Assembly (NCBI RefSeq): GCF_008973755.1
Contig: NZ_WBOM01000002.1
Location: forward strand, 62,001-126,000
Source: Nitrincola alkalilacustris
GTDB taxonomy: Bacteria; Pseudomonadota; Gammaproteobacteria; Pseudomonadales; Balneatricaceae
Length of the DNA: 64,000 bases
Direction of reading: 5' to 3'
Both the position numbers and the translations under genes were made by a program. Shown here piece by piece: positions 40,816 to 49,758 of this stretch. Positions within the stretch are counted from its first letter, which is position 1, and each line of letters begins with the position of its first letter. The notes below the pieces were generated by a model. It had not been told where the DNA came from. It saw only the letters and a program-made list of their open reading frames with translations, and searched no databases.

Positions 40816-41477
40816 CCGAGTTTGATGTTCAGGGGATCGGCATGACATCTCGCCGTACTCGCGAGCGACTGATACAGCGTCTGCGGGAGCAGGGTATCAG
40901 TGATATGCGTGTTCTGGATGTCATGCTCGATACACCGCGTCATCTTTTTCTGGATGAGGCGTTGGCCCACAGAGCCTATGAAGATACGGCCCTGCCGATC
41001 GGCTTTAACCAGACTATCTCCCAGCCATATATCGTTGCACGCATGACAGAGGTGCTGCTGGCAGCAGGTCCCTTGGACAAGGTGCTTGAGGTGGGGACAG
41101 GGTCAGGCTATCAGACCGCCGTGCTGGCACGTCTTGTGGGTCAGGTCTATTCCGTCGAGCGGATACGTCCGTTGCAGGAAAAGGCCAAGGATAGATTCAA
41201 ACGACTGAAACTTTATAACATCATCTGCCGTCACAGTGATGGTACGATGGGTTGGCCCGAAAAAATGCAGTTTGATGGTATTCTTGTAACGGCCGCGCCC
41301 GAACAGGTGCCTGATGAGTTGCTGCAGCAGTTGGCTCCAGGCGGGCGGCTGGTGATTCCGGTGGGTAGAGATCAGCAGCAACTGAAGCTGATCACACGAC
41401 TGGATGGTGATGGCTTTGATACTCAGGTACTGGAATTTGTCCGTTTTGTACCGCTGGTAAGTGGCACAATTCGCTGA
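40812..41477 (+). CDS. pcm: Protein-L-isoaspartate O-methyltransferase
   Basis: A 221-residue SAM-dependent methyltransferase that repairs isoaspartyl residues in aged proteins. Motif I is [33 protein letters not shown] before it and [18 protein letters not shown] after it are typical. It starts with GTG inside the surE end. surE, pcm, nlpD and rpoS form a conserved stationary-phase cluster; here a DUF368 gene separates pcm from nlpD. Confidence 0.97.
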   Translation: MTEFDVQGIGMTSRRTRERLIQRLREQGISDMRVLDVMLDTPRHLFLDEALAHRAYEDTALPIGFNQTISQPYIVARMTEVLLAAGPLDKVLEVGTGSGYQTAVLARLVGQVYSVERIRPLQEKAKDRFKRLKLYNIICRHSDGTMGWPEKMQFDGILVTAAPEQVPDELLQQLAPGGRLVIPVGRDQQQLKLITRLDGDGFDTQVLEFVRFVPLVSGTIR

Positions 41478-41490
41478 ACAGGAAAGATCT

Positions 41491-42411
41491 ATGCAGCAGC
41501 GTAATTTCCGTCAGTATCTCTGTCTGACGGGCAAGGGCTTGTTGATGGGAGCGGCAGATGTCGTGCCGGGTGTGTCCGGGGGCACTATTGCTTTTATCAC
41601 CGGTATCTATGAAGAGTTGATTTTCAGTATCAGGCGTTTTGATATTCAGGCGCTCAAGATGCTTTTCCAGCAGGGCCCTGTGGCTTGCTGGCAATATGTC
41701 AATGGCAGCTTTCTGCTGGCGCTGGTCAGCGGTATCCTGCTGAGTATTCTGAGTATCGCTCAGGTGGTGCTCTATCTGCTGGAGAATCATCCCATTCCTC
41801 TGTGGTCCTTCTTTTTCGGATTGATTCTGGCTTCCTGCTGGACGGTGATGCGGCATATTGACCGTATCACGCTGGATCGCTTGCTGGCCTTCTGTTTTGG
41901 GGTGGTGGTTGCTCTGCTGATCACTTCACTGTCGCCTGCGATTGTGCAGCCGGGAATGGGGATGATCTTTTTTTCGGGCATGATAGCCATCTGCGCGATG
42001 ATTCTGCCCGGTATCTCAGGCAGCTTTATTCTGCTGCTGCTGGGGATGTATGCGCCGGTTCTCTCTGCTTTGAGAGGGTTCGATCTGCAGTTCTTGATGC
42101 TGTTTACTACCGGTTGTATTCTTGGTTTGATGAGTTTTTCAAGAGTGCTGAGCTGGGCATTTACCAATTACCGTCCTCTCACACTGTCATTGCTGGGCGG
42201 GTTCATGCTGGGGTCGCTGAATAAAGTCTGGCCCTGGAAGTACACCATGTCCTATACCATCAATCGTCATGGTGATGAAATACCACTGGTGCAGGATAAT
42301 ATCCTTCCGGCAGCTTATGCCGAGCTGACCGGGCATGATCCGCTGGTCTGGTTCGCACTATGCCTTATTCTGGCTGGTGGTGCGCTGGTTCTGCTGCTGG
42401 ACAGGAAATAG
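41491..42411 (+). CDS. DUF368 membrane protein, PopT-type polyprenyl-phosphate transporter
   Basis: A 306-residue inner-membrane protein with about eight to nine helices. The family hallmark GAADVVPGVSGGTIAFITGIYEEL is near the N-terminus, and a second MILPGISGSFILLLLGMY lies in the middle, marking an internal repeat. DUF368 proteins (PopT) were recently shown to return undecaprenyl phosphate across the inner membrane for reuse in cell-wall synthesis. AGGAAAG upstream supports the ATG at 41491. Its place between pcm and nlpD is not the E. coli or P. aeruginosa arrangement and puts a lipid-carrier recycler next to a cell-wall hydrolase activator. Confidence 0.9.
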   Translation: MQQRNFRQYLCLTGKGLLMGAADVVPGVSGGTIAFITGIYEELIFSIRRFDIQALKMLFQQGPVACWQYVNGSFLLALVSGILLSILSIAQVVLYLLENHPIPLWSFFFGLILASCWTVMRHIDRITLDRLLAFCFGVVVALLITSLSPAIVQPGMGMIFFSGMIAICAMILPGISGSFILLLLGMYAPVLSALRGFDLQFLMLFTTGCILGLMSFSRVLSWAFTNYRPLTLSLLGGFMLGSLNKVWPWKYTMSYTINRHGDEIPLVQDNILPAAYAELTGHDPLVWFALCLILAGGALVLLLDRK

Positions 42412-42426
42412 TGAAAGGAGGTGTGG

Positions 42427-43311
42427 GTGATCAAGTCTTGTGACTGGCTCAGGGTGCCATTGGCCGCATCTCTGGCAGTCTGGTTGACTGCCTGCTCCAG
42501 CGGTTATGCCCCCGTATCCGACCGAACCCGTTCGGCGACATCATCCACGCAGCCTGCCACTAGCTCAGGTAATCGGGCTGCGCTGCCCAATCCCGGAAGT
42601 TATACCGTAGTCCGTGGCGATACCCTCTATTCAATCTCCTGGCGCTATGGCCTTGATTATCGGCAGGTTGCAGCCTGGAATAACATAGATGGACGTTATC
42701 AGATATTTCCGGGACAGAAGCTGACGCTGCTGCCAGCCGGTCAGCCTGCAGCGGTATCTGCAACGCCGGCGCGTACACAGGCGCCTGCTTCTACAACCCC
42801 AGCACAGGCAGAAGGCTCCACGACACCGGCTGCTGCCGCACCAGCCAGACCGGCTGAGCAGACTGCCAGCAGGCCAGTGGCAACTCCATCTGTGCCTGCT
42901 GCGCGACCTGTCACGACATCAGCTCCGGCATCGACTGGGCCAGTCAGATGGCAGTGGCCAGCCGCCGGGAATATCATCGCAGGCTTTTCTACTCGCGCCG
43001 ATGGCAATAAAGGCGTAGATATTGCCGGTAACGCTGGTGATCCGGTTTTTGCTGCTTCGGATGGGCGTGTGGTGTACGCAGGCAGCGGACTGCTTGGATA
43101 TGGTAATCTGGTCATCATCAATCATAACCATCAGTTTTTAAGTGCGTATGCCCATAACAGTCGCATTCTGGTTAATGAAAATGATATGGTTAAAGGCGGT
43201 GAAAAAATTGCCGAAATGGGTAATACGGGAACTGACCGTGTCAAATTGCACTTTGAAATAAGGCAGGATGGAAAACCGGTTGATCCAGTGCGTTTTTTAC
43301 CGAAAAGGTAG
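42427..43311 (+). CDS. nlpD: Murein hydrolase activator lipoprotein NlpD
   Basis: A 294-residue outer-membrane lipoprotein. A lipobox (LTACSS, lipidated Cys about residue 24) ends the signal. A LysM peptidoglycan-binding domain follows (YTVVRGDTLYSISWRYGL), then an Ala/Pro/Thr-rich linker and a LytM/M23 domain. The LytM zinc site is degenerate (NKGVDIAG and VKLHFEIR lack the usual His ligands), as expected for an activator of the amidase AmiC rather than an enzyme. The GTG at 42427 is chosen because AAAGGAGG ends at 42421; the GTG at 42421 would abut it. The rpoS promoter is often inside nlpD. Confidence 0.94.
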   Translation: MIKSCDWLRVPLAASLAVWLTACSSGYAPVSDRTRSATSSTQPATSSGNRAALPNPGSYTVVRGDTLYSISWRYGLDYRQVAAWNNIDGRYQIFPGQKLTLLPAGQPAAVSATPARTQAPASTTPAQAEGSTTPAAAAPARPAEQTASRPVATPSVPAARPVTTSAPASTGPVRWQWPAAGNIIAGFSTRADGNKGVDIAGNAGDPVFAASDGRVVYAGSGLLGYGNLVIINHNHQFLSAYAHNSRILVNENDMVKGGEKIAEMGNTGTDRVKLHFEIRQDGKPVDPVRFLPKR

Positions 43312-43350
43312 TAATATCAGGTAAATTCCTGAACAGCTAGAGGTGATCAG

Positions 43351-44364
43351 ATGGAGTCGGTCGACAATAATGACAAGCATGATGATGAGTTTGGTCTGGA
43401 TCTTGAGCTTGATGCTGAAGACACTGATGATGACTCGCTTGAAGATGCTGTCGATGATGAAGATCTGGCGCAGTTGATGGCGGGAGGTCGAGGTCGAGGC
43501 ACGCCTGCCCACAAGGACCTTATGAATGCCAAAAGCCTGGATGCAACACAGTTGTATCTGAATGAAATAGGCTTCTCTCCACTGCTGTCCGCTGAGGAAG
43601 AGGTGTATTTTTCGCGTCTCGCGCTTCAGGGGCAGGAGGCTGCTCGCAAGCGGATGATCGAGAGCAATCTGCGTCTGGTCGTGAAGATTGCCCGCCGCTA
43701 TATCAATCGTGGCCTGACACTGCTGGATTTGATTGAAGAGGGTAACCTCGGGCTTATTCGTGCGGTCGAGAAGTTCGATCCAGAGCGTGGTTTTCGCTTC
43801 TCCACCTATGCTACCTGGTGGATACGTCAGACGATTGAGCGTGCCATCATGAACCAGACCCGAACGATCAGGCTGCCCATTCATGTCGTCAAGGAGCTTA
43901 ACCTGTACCTCCGTGCATCACGTGAACTGGCGCAGAAGCTTGATCATGAGCCACGGGCGGATGAGATTGCCGAACTGGTAGACAGGCCGGTGGCCAGTGT
44001 TGAACGGATGCTGGGGCTGAATGAGCGGGTGTCCTCAATCGACATCCCGGCTGGTGGAGGCAGTGACAAGCCACTGCTGGAGACCATTGCCGATCAGGAG
44101 TCTTCAGATCCTGAAACTCTGTTGCAGAATACCAATATCAGCGGCAATCTGAACCGCTGGCTGGATATGCTGCCTGAAAAGCACGCAGAAGTCCTGTCCA
44201 GGCGCTTTGGTCTGCGCGGCTACGAGATGAGTACGCTGGAGCAGGTAGGGCTTGAAATAGGTCTGACCCGTGAGCGTGTGCGTCAGATACAGGTAGAGGG
44301 GCTGCGCAAGCTGCGTGAAATCGTTGAAAAGAACGGCCTCAGTGGTGAAGACTTGCTGCAGTGA
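43351..44364 (+). CDS. rpoS: RNA polymerase sigma factor RpoS
   Basis: A 337-residue stationary-phase and general-stress sigma factor. An acidic N-terminal region is followed by regions 1.2/2 ([32 protein letters not shown]), region 3 and region 4 with the helix-turn-helix ([28 protein letters not shown]). AGAGGTGAT upstream supports the ATG. It lies 39 bp after nlpD and may have a promoter inside it. The partner-switching pair at 7968-9800 is of a type linked to stress sigma control in Pseudomonas, but no direct tie can be shown. Confidence 0.98.
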   Translation: MESVDNNDKHDDEFGLDLELDAEDTDDDSLEDAVDDEDLAQLMAGGRGRGTPAHKDLMNAKSLDATQLYLNEIGFSPLLSAEEEVYFSRLALQGQEAARKRMIESNLRLVVKIARRYINRGLTLLDLIEEGNLGLIRAVEKFDPERGFRFSTYATWWIRQTIERAIMNQTRTIRLPIHVVKELNLYLRASRELAQKLDHEPRADEIAELVDRPVASVERMLGLNERVSSIDIPAGGGSDKPLLETIADQESSDPETLLQNTNISGNLNRWLDMLPEKHAEVLSRRFGLRGYEMSTLEQVGLEIGLTRERVRQIQVEGLRKLREIVEKNGLSGEDLLQ

Positions 44365-44370
44365 CCTCTC

Positions 44371-44406
44371 ATTCAGCCGGACGACAGTTAGCTCGTCCGG
44401 CTGAAT
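44371..44406. terminator. Hairpin between convergent rpoS and fdxA
   Basis: A perfect 14-bp stem (ATTCAGCCGGACGA / TCGTCCGGCTGAAT) with an eight-base loop, 7 bp after the rpoS stop and ending 4 bp before the fdxA stop. No T tract; it probably serves both convergent genes. Confidence 0.75.
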
Positions 44407-44409
44407 GTG

Positions 44410-44733
44410 TCAGCGCTCAAGGTATTTGAACTTGTCTTTCACGCCATCCCACTCCTTGGCATCTTCCAGTGGCTCCTTGCGCTCGCTGATATTGGGCCAT
44501 ACCTCTGCCAACTCTCTGTTCAACTCATAGAAGTGCTGCTGATCTGCAGGCAGGTCATCCTCGTGATGTATCGCTTCTGCCGGACACTCCGGTTCGCATA
44601 GTGCACAATCAATGCACTCATCAGGATTGATTACCAGAAAGTTCGGCCCTTCATAGAAACAATCAACCGGACACACCTCAACGCAGTCGGTATATTTGCA
44701 ACGGATGCAGTTCTCGGTAACGATAAACGCCAT
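44410..44733 (-). CDS. fdxA: 7Fe ferredoxin FdxA
   Basis: A 107-residue ferredoxin of the Azotobacter FdI type. Cluster cysteines appear in [19 protein letters not shown] and [15 protein letters not shown], giving one [3Fe-4S] and one [4Fe-4S] site. It ends in a charged tail. It carries low-potential electrons; its partner is unknown. The rpoS-fdxA-mutS neighbourhood matches P. aeruginosa. mutS lies upstream on the same strand, 63 bp away. Confidence 0.96.
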   Translation of the reverse strand: MAFIVTENCIRCKYTDCVEVCPVDCFYEGPNFLVINPDECIDCALCEPECPAEAIHHEDDLPADQQHFYELNRELAEVWPNISERKEPLEDAKEWDGVKDKFKYLER

Positions 44734-44796
44734 GTGTTGTCCCTCTGGCTGTATTGAATAGTTTAACTATAGTGATTGTTGCTGCGCCTGCTTGTC

Positions 44797-47394
44797 TTAG
44801 CGGGCAATTTTTTTCAGCTCATACAAAAGATCCAGTGCTTCTCTTGGTGAGAGGTCATCCGGTCGAATCTGTGCAAGCCTCTTTTCCACCTCGGATGGTA
44901 CGGGGGCAATGAACAGGTCGGATTGCAGCGGTTGTTCTGATGTTCTCTGGCGCGTCGGGGCCGGGCGCATTTCGCTGGCGCGGCTGTCCTGCTCCAGTTG
45001 AATCAGCTTGTCCTGTGCTTCCTCTATGACGCTGCGCGGAACGCCGGCAAGTCTGGCAACTTGCAGCCCGTAGCTCTGGCTTGCGGCTCCCTCCTGAACC
45101 TCGTGCATGAACACGATATGATCATTGTGCTCCACAGCGGTCAGATGCACATTAGCGATCCCTTCGCCTTTCTCCGGCAGGGTGGTCAGTTCAAAATAGT
45201 GTGTTGCAAAAAGGGTGAAGGCACGAATCTCACGGGCCAGATACTCGGCGCAGGACCAGGCTAGTGACAGGCCGTCAAAGGTACTGGTGCCGCGTCCGAC
45301 CTCATCCATCAGCACCAGACTGCGTTCAGTTGCATTATGCAGGATGTTGGCTGTCTCGTTCATCTCGACCATGAAGGTGGAGCGGCCACCGGCCAGGTCA
45401 TCAGAGGAGCCCATGCGGGTGAAGATCCTGTCCACTATGCCAATACGGGAGCTGGCAGCGGGTACATGGCTGCCGATATGTGCGAGCAGCGTGATCAGAG
45501 CAGTCTGGCGCATATAGGTGGACTTACCGCCCATGTTCGGGCCGGTGATGATCAGCATGCGTCGCTCTGGGTTGAGGCGGAGATCATTGGCAATAAATGG
45601 TTCCGACGATACGGCTTCAACGACCGGGTGGCGCCCCTGAATGATCTCGATACCCGGCTCATCTGTCAGCACTGGGGCACTGTAGTTCAGCGTGTCGGCA
45701 CGTTCTGCCAGGGTATTGAGGACATCCAGCTCGGCAAGAGCGCTGGCGCTGTTCTGCAGTGGTGTCAGTTGCTCAGCAATCTTGTCCAGCAGCTCATCAT
45801 AGAGCTGTTTTTCTCTGGCCAGAGCGCGGCCCTTGGCACTTAATGCCTTGTCTTCAAACTCCTTCAGCTCTGGAGTGATAAAACGCTCGGCATTTTTCAG
45901 CGTCTGACGACGGATGTAGTCTGCCGGCACCGATTCAGCCTGATTGCGGCTGAGTTCGATGAAGTAACCATGCACACGATTGTAGCCAACCTTTAGTGTT
46001 GCCAGACCAGTCCGTTCACGCTCGCGCAGCTCCAGTTGCACCAGATAGTCACCAGCGTTCTCGCTGATACCGCGCAGCTCATCCAGTTCGGCGTCATAAC
46101 CGGGAGCGATCACACCACCTTCACGCATCACCACGGGTGGTCCATCAATGATGGCAGTTGCGAGCAGTTGTGCCAGACCGGGGAATTCATGGATCTCGGA
46201 TGCGATGCGCGTCACCAGCTCTGAGTCGGTGCTGCCCAGATGTGTCTGCAGCGCAGGTAAGGCATCCAGAGCATGACGCAGGCGCTCAAGGTCGCGTGGG
46301 CGGGCTGAGCGCAGGGCAACCCGGGACAGGATACGCTCGACATCACCGATAGGGCGCAGACCCTCGGCGATCTGCTCATGCCGATACTCCTGCTTGAGCC
46401 AGCGTATCGCATCCTGTCTCGCATGAAGCGCGCTGATACTGCGCAGAGGACGATGCAGCCAGCGCCTGAGCAGTCGGCTGCCCATGGGGGTGTGGCACTT
46501 GTCCAGAACGGAACACAGGGTGTTGTCACGACCGCCGCTGAGATTGGTATCCAGCTCCAGATTGCGTCGGGTAGAGGCATCCATGACCACTGCGTCCTGA
46601 CGCTGCTCAACCTGCAGGCGGCGGATATGTGGCAGGGCGGTGCGCTGTGTATCGCGGGCATACTGCAGCAGGCATCCTGCGGCAGCAATGGCCAGCGGTA
46701 GGTGGCTACAACCGAAGCCACTGAGATCGCGGGTGTTGAACTGCTGGCAGAGCAGAGAAACGGCGGTATCCTGCTCAAACAGCCAGGGACCCTGCAAGCG
46801 CAGCCCACGGCGCTTGCGGTATAGTTCGGCAGCGCGACCCTGGTCCGGACAGAGGAGCTCGGCAGGTTGCAGTCGCTCAATTTCACTGAGTAACCCTTCT
46901 TCCGAATCCAACTCCAGGATACTGAAGCGACCGGAACTGATATCCACCTGAGCCAGGCCGTAATGCCCATTGTGCTCACTGATGGCCACCAGCAGGTTGT
47001 CGCGGGCGGAGTCCAGAAAGGCCTCTTCGCTGAGTGTGCCGGGTGTGACTATCCGCATCACCTGGCGCTCAACAGGCCCCTTGCTGGTGGCTGGATCACC
47101 TATCTGCTCGCAGATCGCAACTGATTCACCCGCCTTGACGATGCGGGCGATATAGTTCTCGGCGGCATGATAGGGAATGCCTGCCATAGGGATCGGCTGA
47201 CCGCCGGATTTGCCGCGGGCAGTGAGTGAAATATCGAGCAGTTGCGAGGCGCGTTTGGCATCATCAAAGAACAGCTCATAAAAATCACCCATACGGTAAA
47301 AGAGCAGTTGGTGCGGGTGCTGAGCCTTGATGCGCAGATACTGCTGCATCATCGGGGTATGCTGTTGCAGTTGCGTGCTAGTATCTGAATTCAT
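44797..47394 (-). CDS. mutS: DNA mismatch repair protein MutS
   Basis: An 865-residue mismatch-recognition ATPase. The mismatch-binding Phe-X-Glu region is [19 protein letters not shown] near residue 30. Walker A is [19 protein letters not shown], followed by [15 protein letters not shown], Walker [19 protein letters not shown] and [11 protein letters not shown]. The start at 47394 ([19 protein letters not shown]) is chosen because the 51 residues upstream in frame are unlike MutS. It is divergent from the pncC/cinA gene. Confidence 0.97.
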   Translation of the reverse strand: MNSDTSTQLQQHTPMMQQYLRIKAQHPHQLLFYRMGDFYELFFDDAKRASQLLDISLTARGKSGGQPIPMAGIPYHAAENYIARIVKAGESVAICEQIGDPATSKGPVERQVMRIVTPGTLSEEAFLDSARDNLLVAISEHNGHYGLAQVDISSGRFSILELDSEEGLLSEIERLQPAELLCPDQGRAAELYRKRRGLRLQGPWLFEQDTAVSLLCQQFNTRDLSGFGCSHLPLAIAAAGCLLQYARDTQRTALPHIRRLQVEQRQDAVVMDASTRRNLELDTNLSGGRDNTLCSVLDKCHTPMGSRLLRRWLHRPLRSISALHARQDAIRWLKQEYRHEQIAEGLRPIGDVERILSRVALRSARPRDLERLRHALDALPALQTHLGSTDSELVTRIASEIHEFPGLAQLLATAIIDGPPVVMREGGVIAPGYDAELDELRGISENAGDYLVQLELRERERTGLATLKVGYNRVHGYFIELSRNQAESVPADYIRRQTLKNAERFITPELKEFEDKALSAKGRALAREKQLYDELLDKIAEQLTPLQNSASALAELDVLNTLAERADTLNYSAPVLTDEPGIEIIQGRHPVVEAVSSEPFIANDLRLNPERRMLIITGPNMGGKSTYMRQTALITLLAHIGSHVPAASSRIGIVDRIFTRMGSSDDLAGGRSTFMVEMNETANILHNATERSLVLMDEVGRGTSTFDGLSLAWSCAEYLAREIRAFTLFATHYFELTTLPEKGEGIANVHLTAVEHNDHIVFMHEVQEGAASQSYGLQVARLAGVPRSVIEEAQDKLIQLEQDSRASEMRPAPTRQRTSEQPLQSDLFIAPVPSEVEKRLAQIRPDDLSPREALDLLYELKKIAR

Positions 47395-47505
47395 GGTAAC
47401 CGGGATCTGCCTTGTCGGAGAGTTGAAACCGCGCATAGCGAAGAAAGCAAACAGGCATTCTACGTCAAACGGCAGTCTGATCGTAGTCGTGAAGAGGATG
47501 GAGTA

Positions 47506-47982
47506 ATGAAAAATCTGGCAGAAAGAGTGGCACAGCATCTTATGCAAAGCGGTGCGACCATGGCAGCAGCCGAGTCCTGCACCGGTGGCTGGGTGTCACA
47601 AGCTGTGACAGCGCTACCAGGCAGCTCGCACTGGTTCGATTGTGGGTTTGTTACCTACTCGAATCATGCCAAGCAACAGATGCTGGGTGTTCCAGCGGCG
47701 CTGATTGATAGTCATGGTGCGGTCAGCGAGCCGGTAGTCGTGGCCATGGCCGAGGGTGCTCTGCAGCGGAGTCAGGCAACAATAGCGGTGTCCATCAGTG
47801 GAGTCGCTGGGCCGGATGGTGGGACGGAGCGCAAACCGGTCGGGACCGTCTGGTTTGCCTGGGCTGTGCGGGGGGGGGCGACTGTTTCCTGTCTGAGCTA
47901 CTTCAGTGGAGACAGAGAAGAGGTGCGCAGGCAGGCGGTTGAGCAGGCGCTGGAAGGGATTATTGCTTATTTGCCACACTAG
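47506..47982 (+). CDS. pncC: Nicotinamide-nucleotide amidase PncC (CinA C-terminal domain)
   Basis: A 158-residue stand-alone CinA C-terminal domain that deamidates nicotinamide mononucleotide to nicotinate mononucleotide in NAD salvage. The family motif [25 protein letters not shown] contains the catalytic Ser, and [21 protein letters not shown] follows. The N-terminal MoaB-like domain of longer CinA proteins is absent, as in other gammaproteobacteria. GGAG upstream supports the ATG. It sits between mutS and recA, as cinA does in many bacteria. Confidence 0.94.
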   Translation: MKNLAERVAQHLMQSGATMAAAESCTGGWVSQAVTALPGSSHWFDCGFVTYSNHAKQQMLGVPAALIDSHGAVSEPVVVAMAEGALQRSQATIAVSISGVAGPDGGTERKPVGTVWFAWAVRGGATVSCLSYFSGDREEVRRQAVEQALEGIIAYLPH

Positions 47983-48011
47983 ACTTGCATTCTGAAATCG
48001 ATGTGGAATAA

Positions 48012-48031
48012 TACTGTCCAGATATACAGTA
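48012..48031 (+). promoter_or_regulatory. LexA-binding SOS box of recA
   Basis: A 20-bp site reading TACTGT, eight bases (CCAGATAT), ACAGTA, with both half-sites perfect to the gammaproteobacterial LexA consensus. It lies 28 bp before the recA start, so recA should be DNA-damage inducible. Confidence 0.95.
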
Positions 48032-48059
48032 TTTTGACCGCAACGGGCAGAGGTGAGTA

Positions 48060-49103
48060 ATGGACGATAATAGAAAGAAGGCGCTGGATGCTGCGCTTTC
48101 CCAGATCGAACGTCAGTTTGGTAAAGGCGCAGTCATGCGCATGGGTGATCATCCGCGTGAAGCGATTCCCAGCGTCTCAACCGGCTCCCTCGGTCTGGAT
48201 ATTGCTCTGGGGCTGGGTGGGCTGCCTTATGGTCGTGTTGTCGAGATCTACGGGCCTGAATCGTCCGGTAAAACCACTCTGACACTGCAGGTGATTGCTC
48301 AGGCTCAAAAGCAGGGTAAGACTTGCGCCTTTGTCGATGCCGAGCATGCGCTGGACCCCATCTATGCCGAAAAACTGGGTGTCAATGTCGATAACCTGCT
48401 GGTTTCTCAGCCGGACACGGGAGAGCAGGCGCTCGAAATCACCGATATGCTGGTGCGCTCCAATGCGGTCGATGTGATTATCGTCGATTCGGTTGCGGCA
48501 CTGACGCCAAAAGCCGAGATTGAGGGTGATATGGGGGATTCACATGTCGGTCTGCAGGCTCGCTTGATGTCTCAAGCGCTGCGTAAACTGACCGGCAGTG
48601 TCAAGAATGCGAACTGCCTGCTGGTGTTCATCAACCAGATTCGTATGAAAATTGGCGTCATGTTCGGCTCGCCTGAAACCACTACCGGTGGTAATGCGCT
48701 CAAGTTTTATGCCTCAGTGCGTCTGGATATCCGCCGTATCGGTTCGGTGAAACAGGGTGAAGAGGTGGTCGGCAACGAAACCCGCGTCAAGGTGGTGAAG
48801 AACAAGGTTGCCCCGCCGTTCAAGCAGGCCGAGTTCCAGATCATGTATGGCAGCGGTATTTACCGCTTGGGTGAAGTGATCGATCTGGGTGTCAAGGAGG
48901 GGTTGGTAGACAAATCCGGTGCCTGGTATGCCTATAAGGGTGAAAAAATAGGTCAGGGTAAGGCGAATGCGGCCAAGTATCTGGAAGAGCATCCTGAAAT
49001 GGGGCTGGAGATCGAGACTGAAATTCGCAAACGTCTGCTTGCGGTTGTACCACCCAAAGCGGAAGTGGAAGAGAAGGAATCAGCGCAGCTGGATCTTTCC
49101 TGA
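48060..49103 (+). CDS. recA: Recombinase RecA
   Basis: A 347-residue strand-exchange ATPase and LexA co-protease. Walker A is [16 protein letters not shown] (about 65-80), Walker B is [20 protein letters not shown], and the DNA-binding L1/L2 loops include [16 protein letters not shown] and [25 protein letters not shown]. The acidic C-terminal tail is present ([12 protein letters not shown]). It is preceded by a consensus SOS box and followed by recX. Confidence 0.98.
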   Translation: MDDNRKKALDAALSQIERQFGKGAVMRMGDHPREAIPSVSTGSLGLDIALGLGGLPYGRVVEIYGPESSGKTTLTLQVIAQAQKQGKTCAFVDAEHALDPIYAEKLGVNVDNLLVSQPDTGEQALEITDMLVRSNAVDVIIVDSVAALTPKAEIEGDMGDSHVGLQARLMSQALRKLTGSVKNANCLLVFINQIRMKIGVMFGSPETTTGGNALKFYASVRLDIRRIGSVKQGEEVVGNETRVKVVKNKVAPPFKQAEFQIMYGSGIYRLGEVIDLGVKEGLVDKSGAWYAYKGEKIGQGKANAAKYLEEHPEMGLEIETEIRKRLLAVVPPKAEVEEKESAQLDLS

Positions 49104-49115
49104 TATGTTAAACCG

Positions 49116-49133
49116 GAGGGCAGGGATGCCCTC
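49116..49133 (+). terminator. Hairpin between recA and recX
   Basis: GAGGGCA-GGGA-TGCCCTC forms a 7-bp stem with a four-base loop 12 bp after recA. It would bury a GGAGG and an in-frame ATG at 49126. It could cut recX expression below recA by partial termination or by hiding an upstream start. Confidence 0.55.
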
Positions 49134-49155
49134 TTGTATGAGTAGAGGGATGGCA

Positions 49156-49626
49156 ATGTCGGATACCGTCACTGATTCAGAGCTTAGAGTCTCAGCGATA
49201 GGGTTGCTGGCCAGACGTGAGTACTCACGTGCGGAGTTGCAGCAGAAGTTGCTGCGCAAGGGGTCAGTTGAACAGGTCGAGTCCGTTCTGGACCGGCTTC
49301 AAAATGATGGGTACCAAAGTGACAAGCGTTTTGCTGAGGTATTTATCCGCAACAGAATCTCCCAGGGTCATGGGGAGATCAAGATTCGCTATGAACTGCG
49401 CCAGAAGGGTATTACCGATGATATGGTCAGTGCTGCTCTGCAGGAGGCTGATCCCGACTGGTTTGCACTGGCGTTGAGCGTGCGTGAAAGGAGTTTTCCA
49501 GGTACCCCCTCTAGTGATCCAAAAACTCAGGTCAAACAGCTTCGCCATCTTGTCGGACGCGGATTTTCCTATGAGCAGGCGCGTTATGCACTGAGTGCAT
49601 CAGATATCCCTGATTTTGATATATAA
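49156..49626 (+). CDS. recX: Regulatory protein RecX
   Basis: A 156-residue inhibitor of RecA filament growth, built of three-helix repeats (RVSAIGLLARREYSRAELQQKLLRKG, IRYELRQKGITDDMVSAAL, LRHLVGRGFSYEQARYAL). The ATG at 49156 has AGAGGG six bases upstream and gives the normal family length; an in-frame ATG at 49126 with GGAGG is possible but lies inside the recA-recX hairpin. It is co-transcribed with recA by read-through, and so likely SOS-induced at lower level. Confidence 0.92.
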   Translation: MSDTVTDSELRVSAIGLLARREYSRAELQQKLLRKGSVEQVESVLDRLQNDGYQSDKRFAEVFIRNRISQGHGEIKIRYELRQKGITDDMVSAALQEADPDWFALALSVRERSFPGTPSSDPKTQVKQLRHLVGRGFSYEQARYALSASDIPDFDI

Positions 49627-49632
49627 AAATTA

Positions 49633-49661
49633 TCGTACATTTTCTGCACACGTTATATAAT
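49633..49661 (+). promoter_or_regulatory. Probable alaS promoter
   Basis: A perfect -10 (TATAAT, 49656-49661) is preceded 17 bp upstream by TCGTAC as a weak -35. It lies about 98 bp before the alaS start, leaving a leader of roughly 90 bases. Confidence 0.5.
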
Positions 49662-49758
49662 ACGTCCCCATTTTTGCATCAAAAACACCGGTTGACGCCA
49701 GATCACTCGAGTCGTCCGGTTGGGCTCTGCAAACCGTACCCAGGCAACGGAACGTTAT

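Noticed and set aside
47395-47547. Possible 51-residue N-terminal extension of MutS
   Set aside because: The extension is not MutS-like and would overlap the start of the divergent pncC gene; MutS begins at the MNSDTS start.
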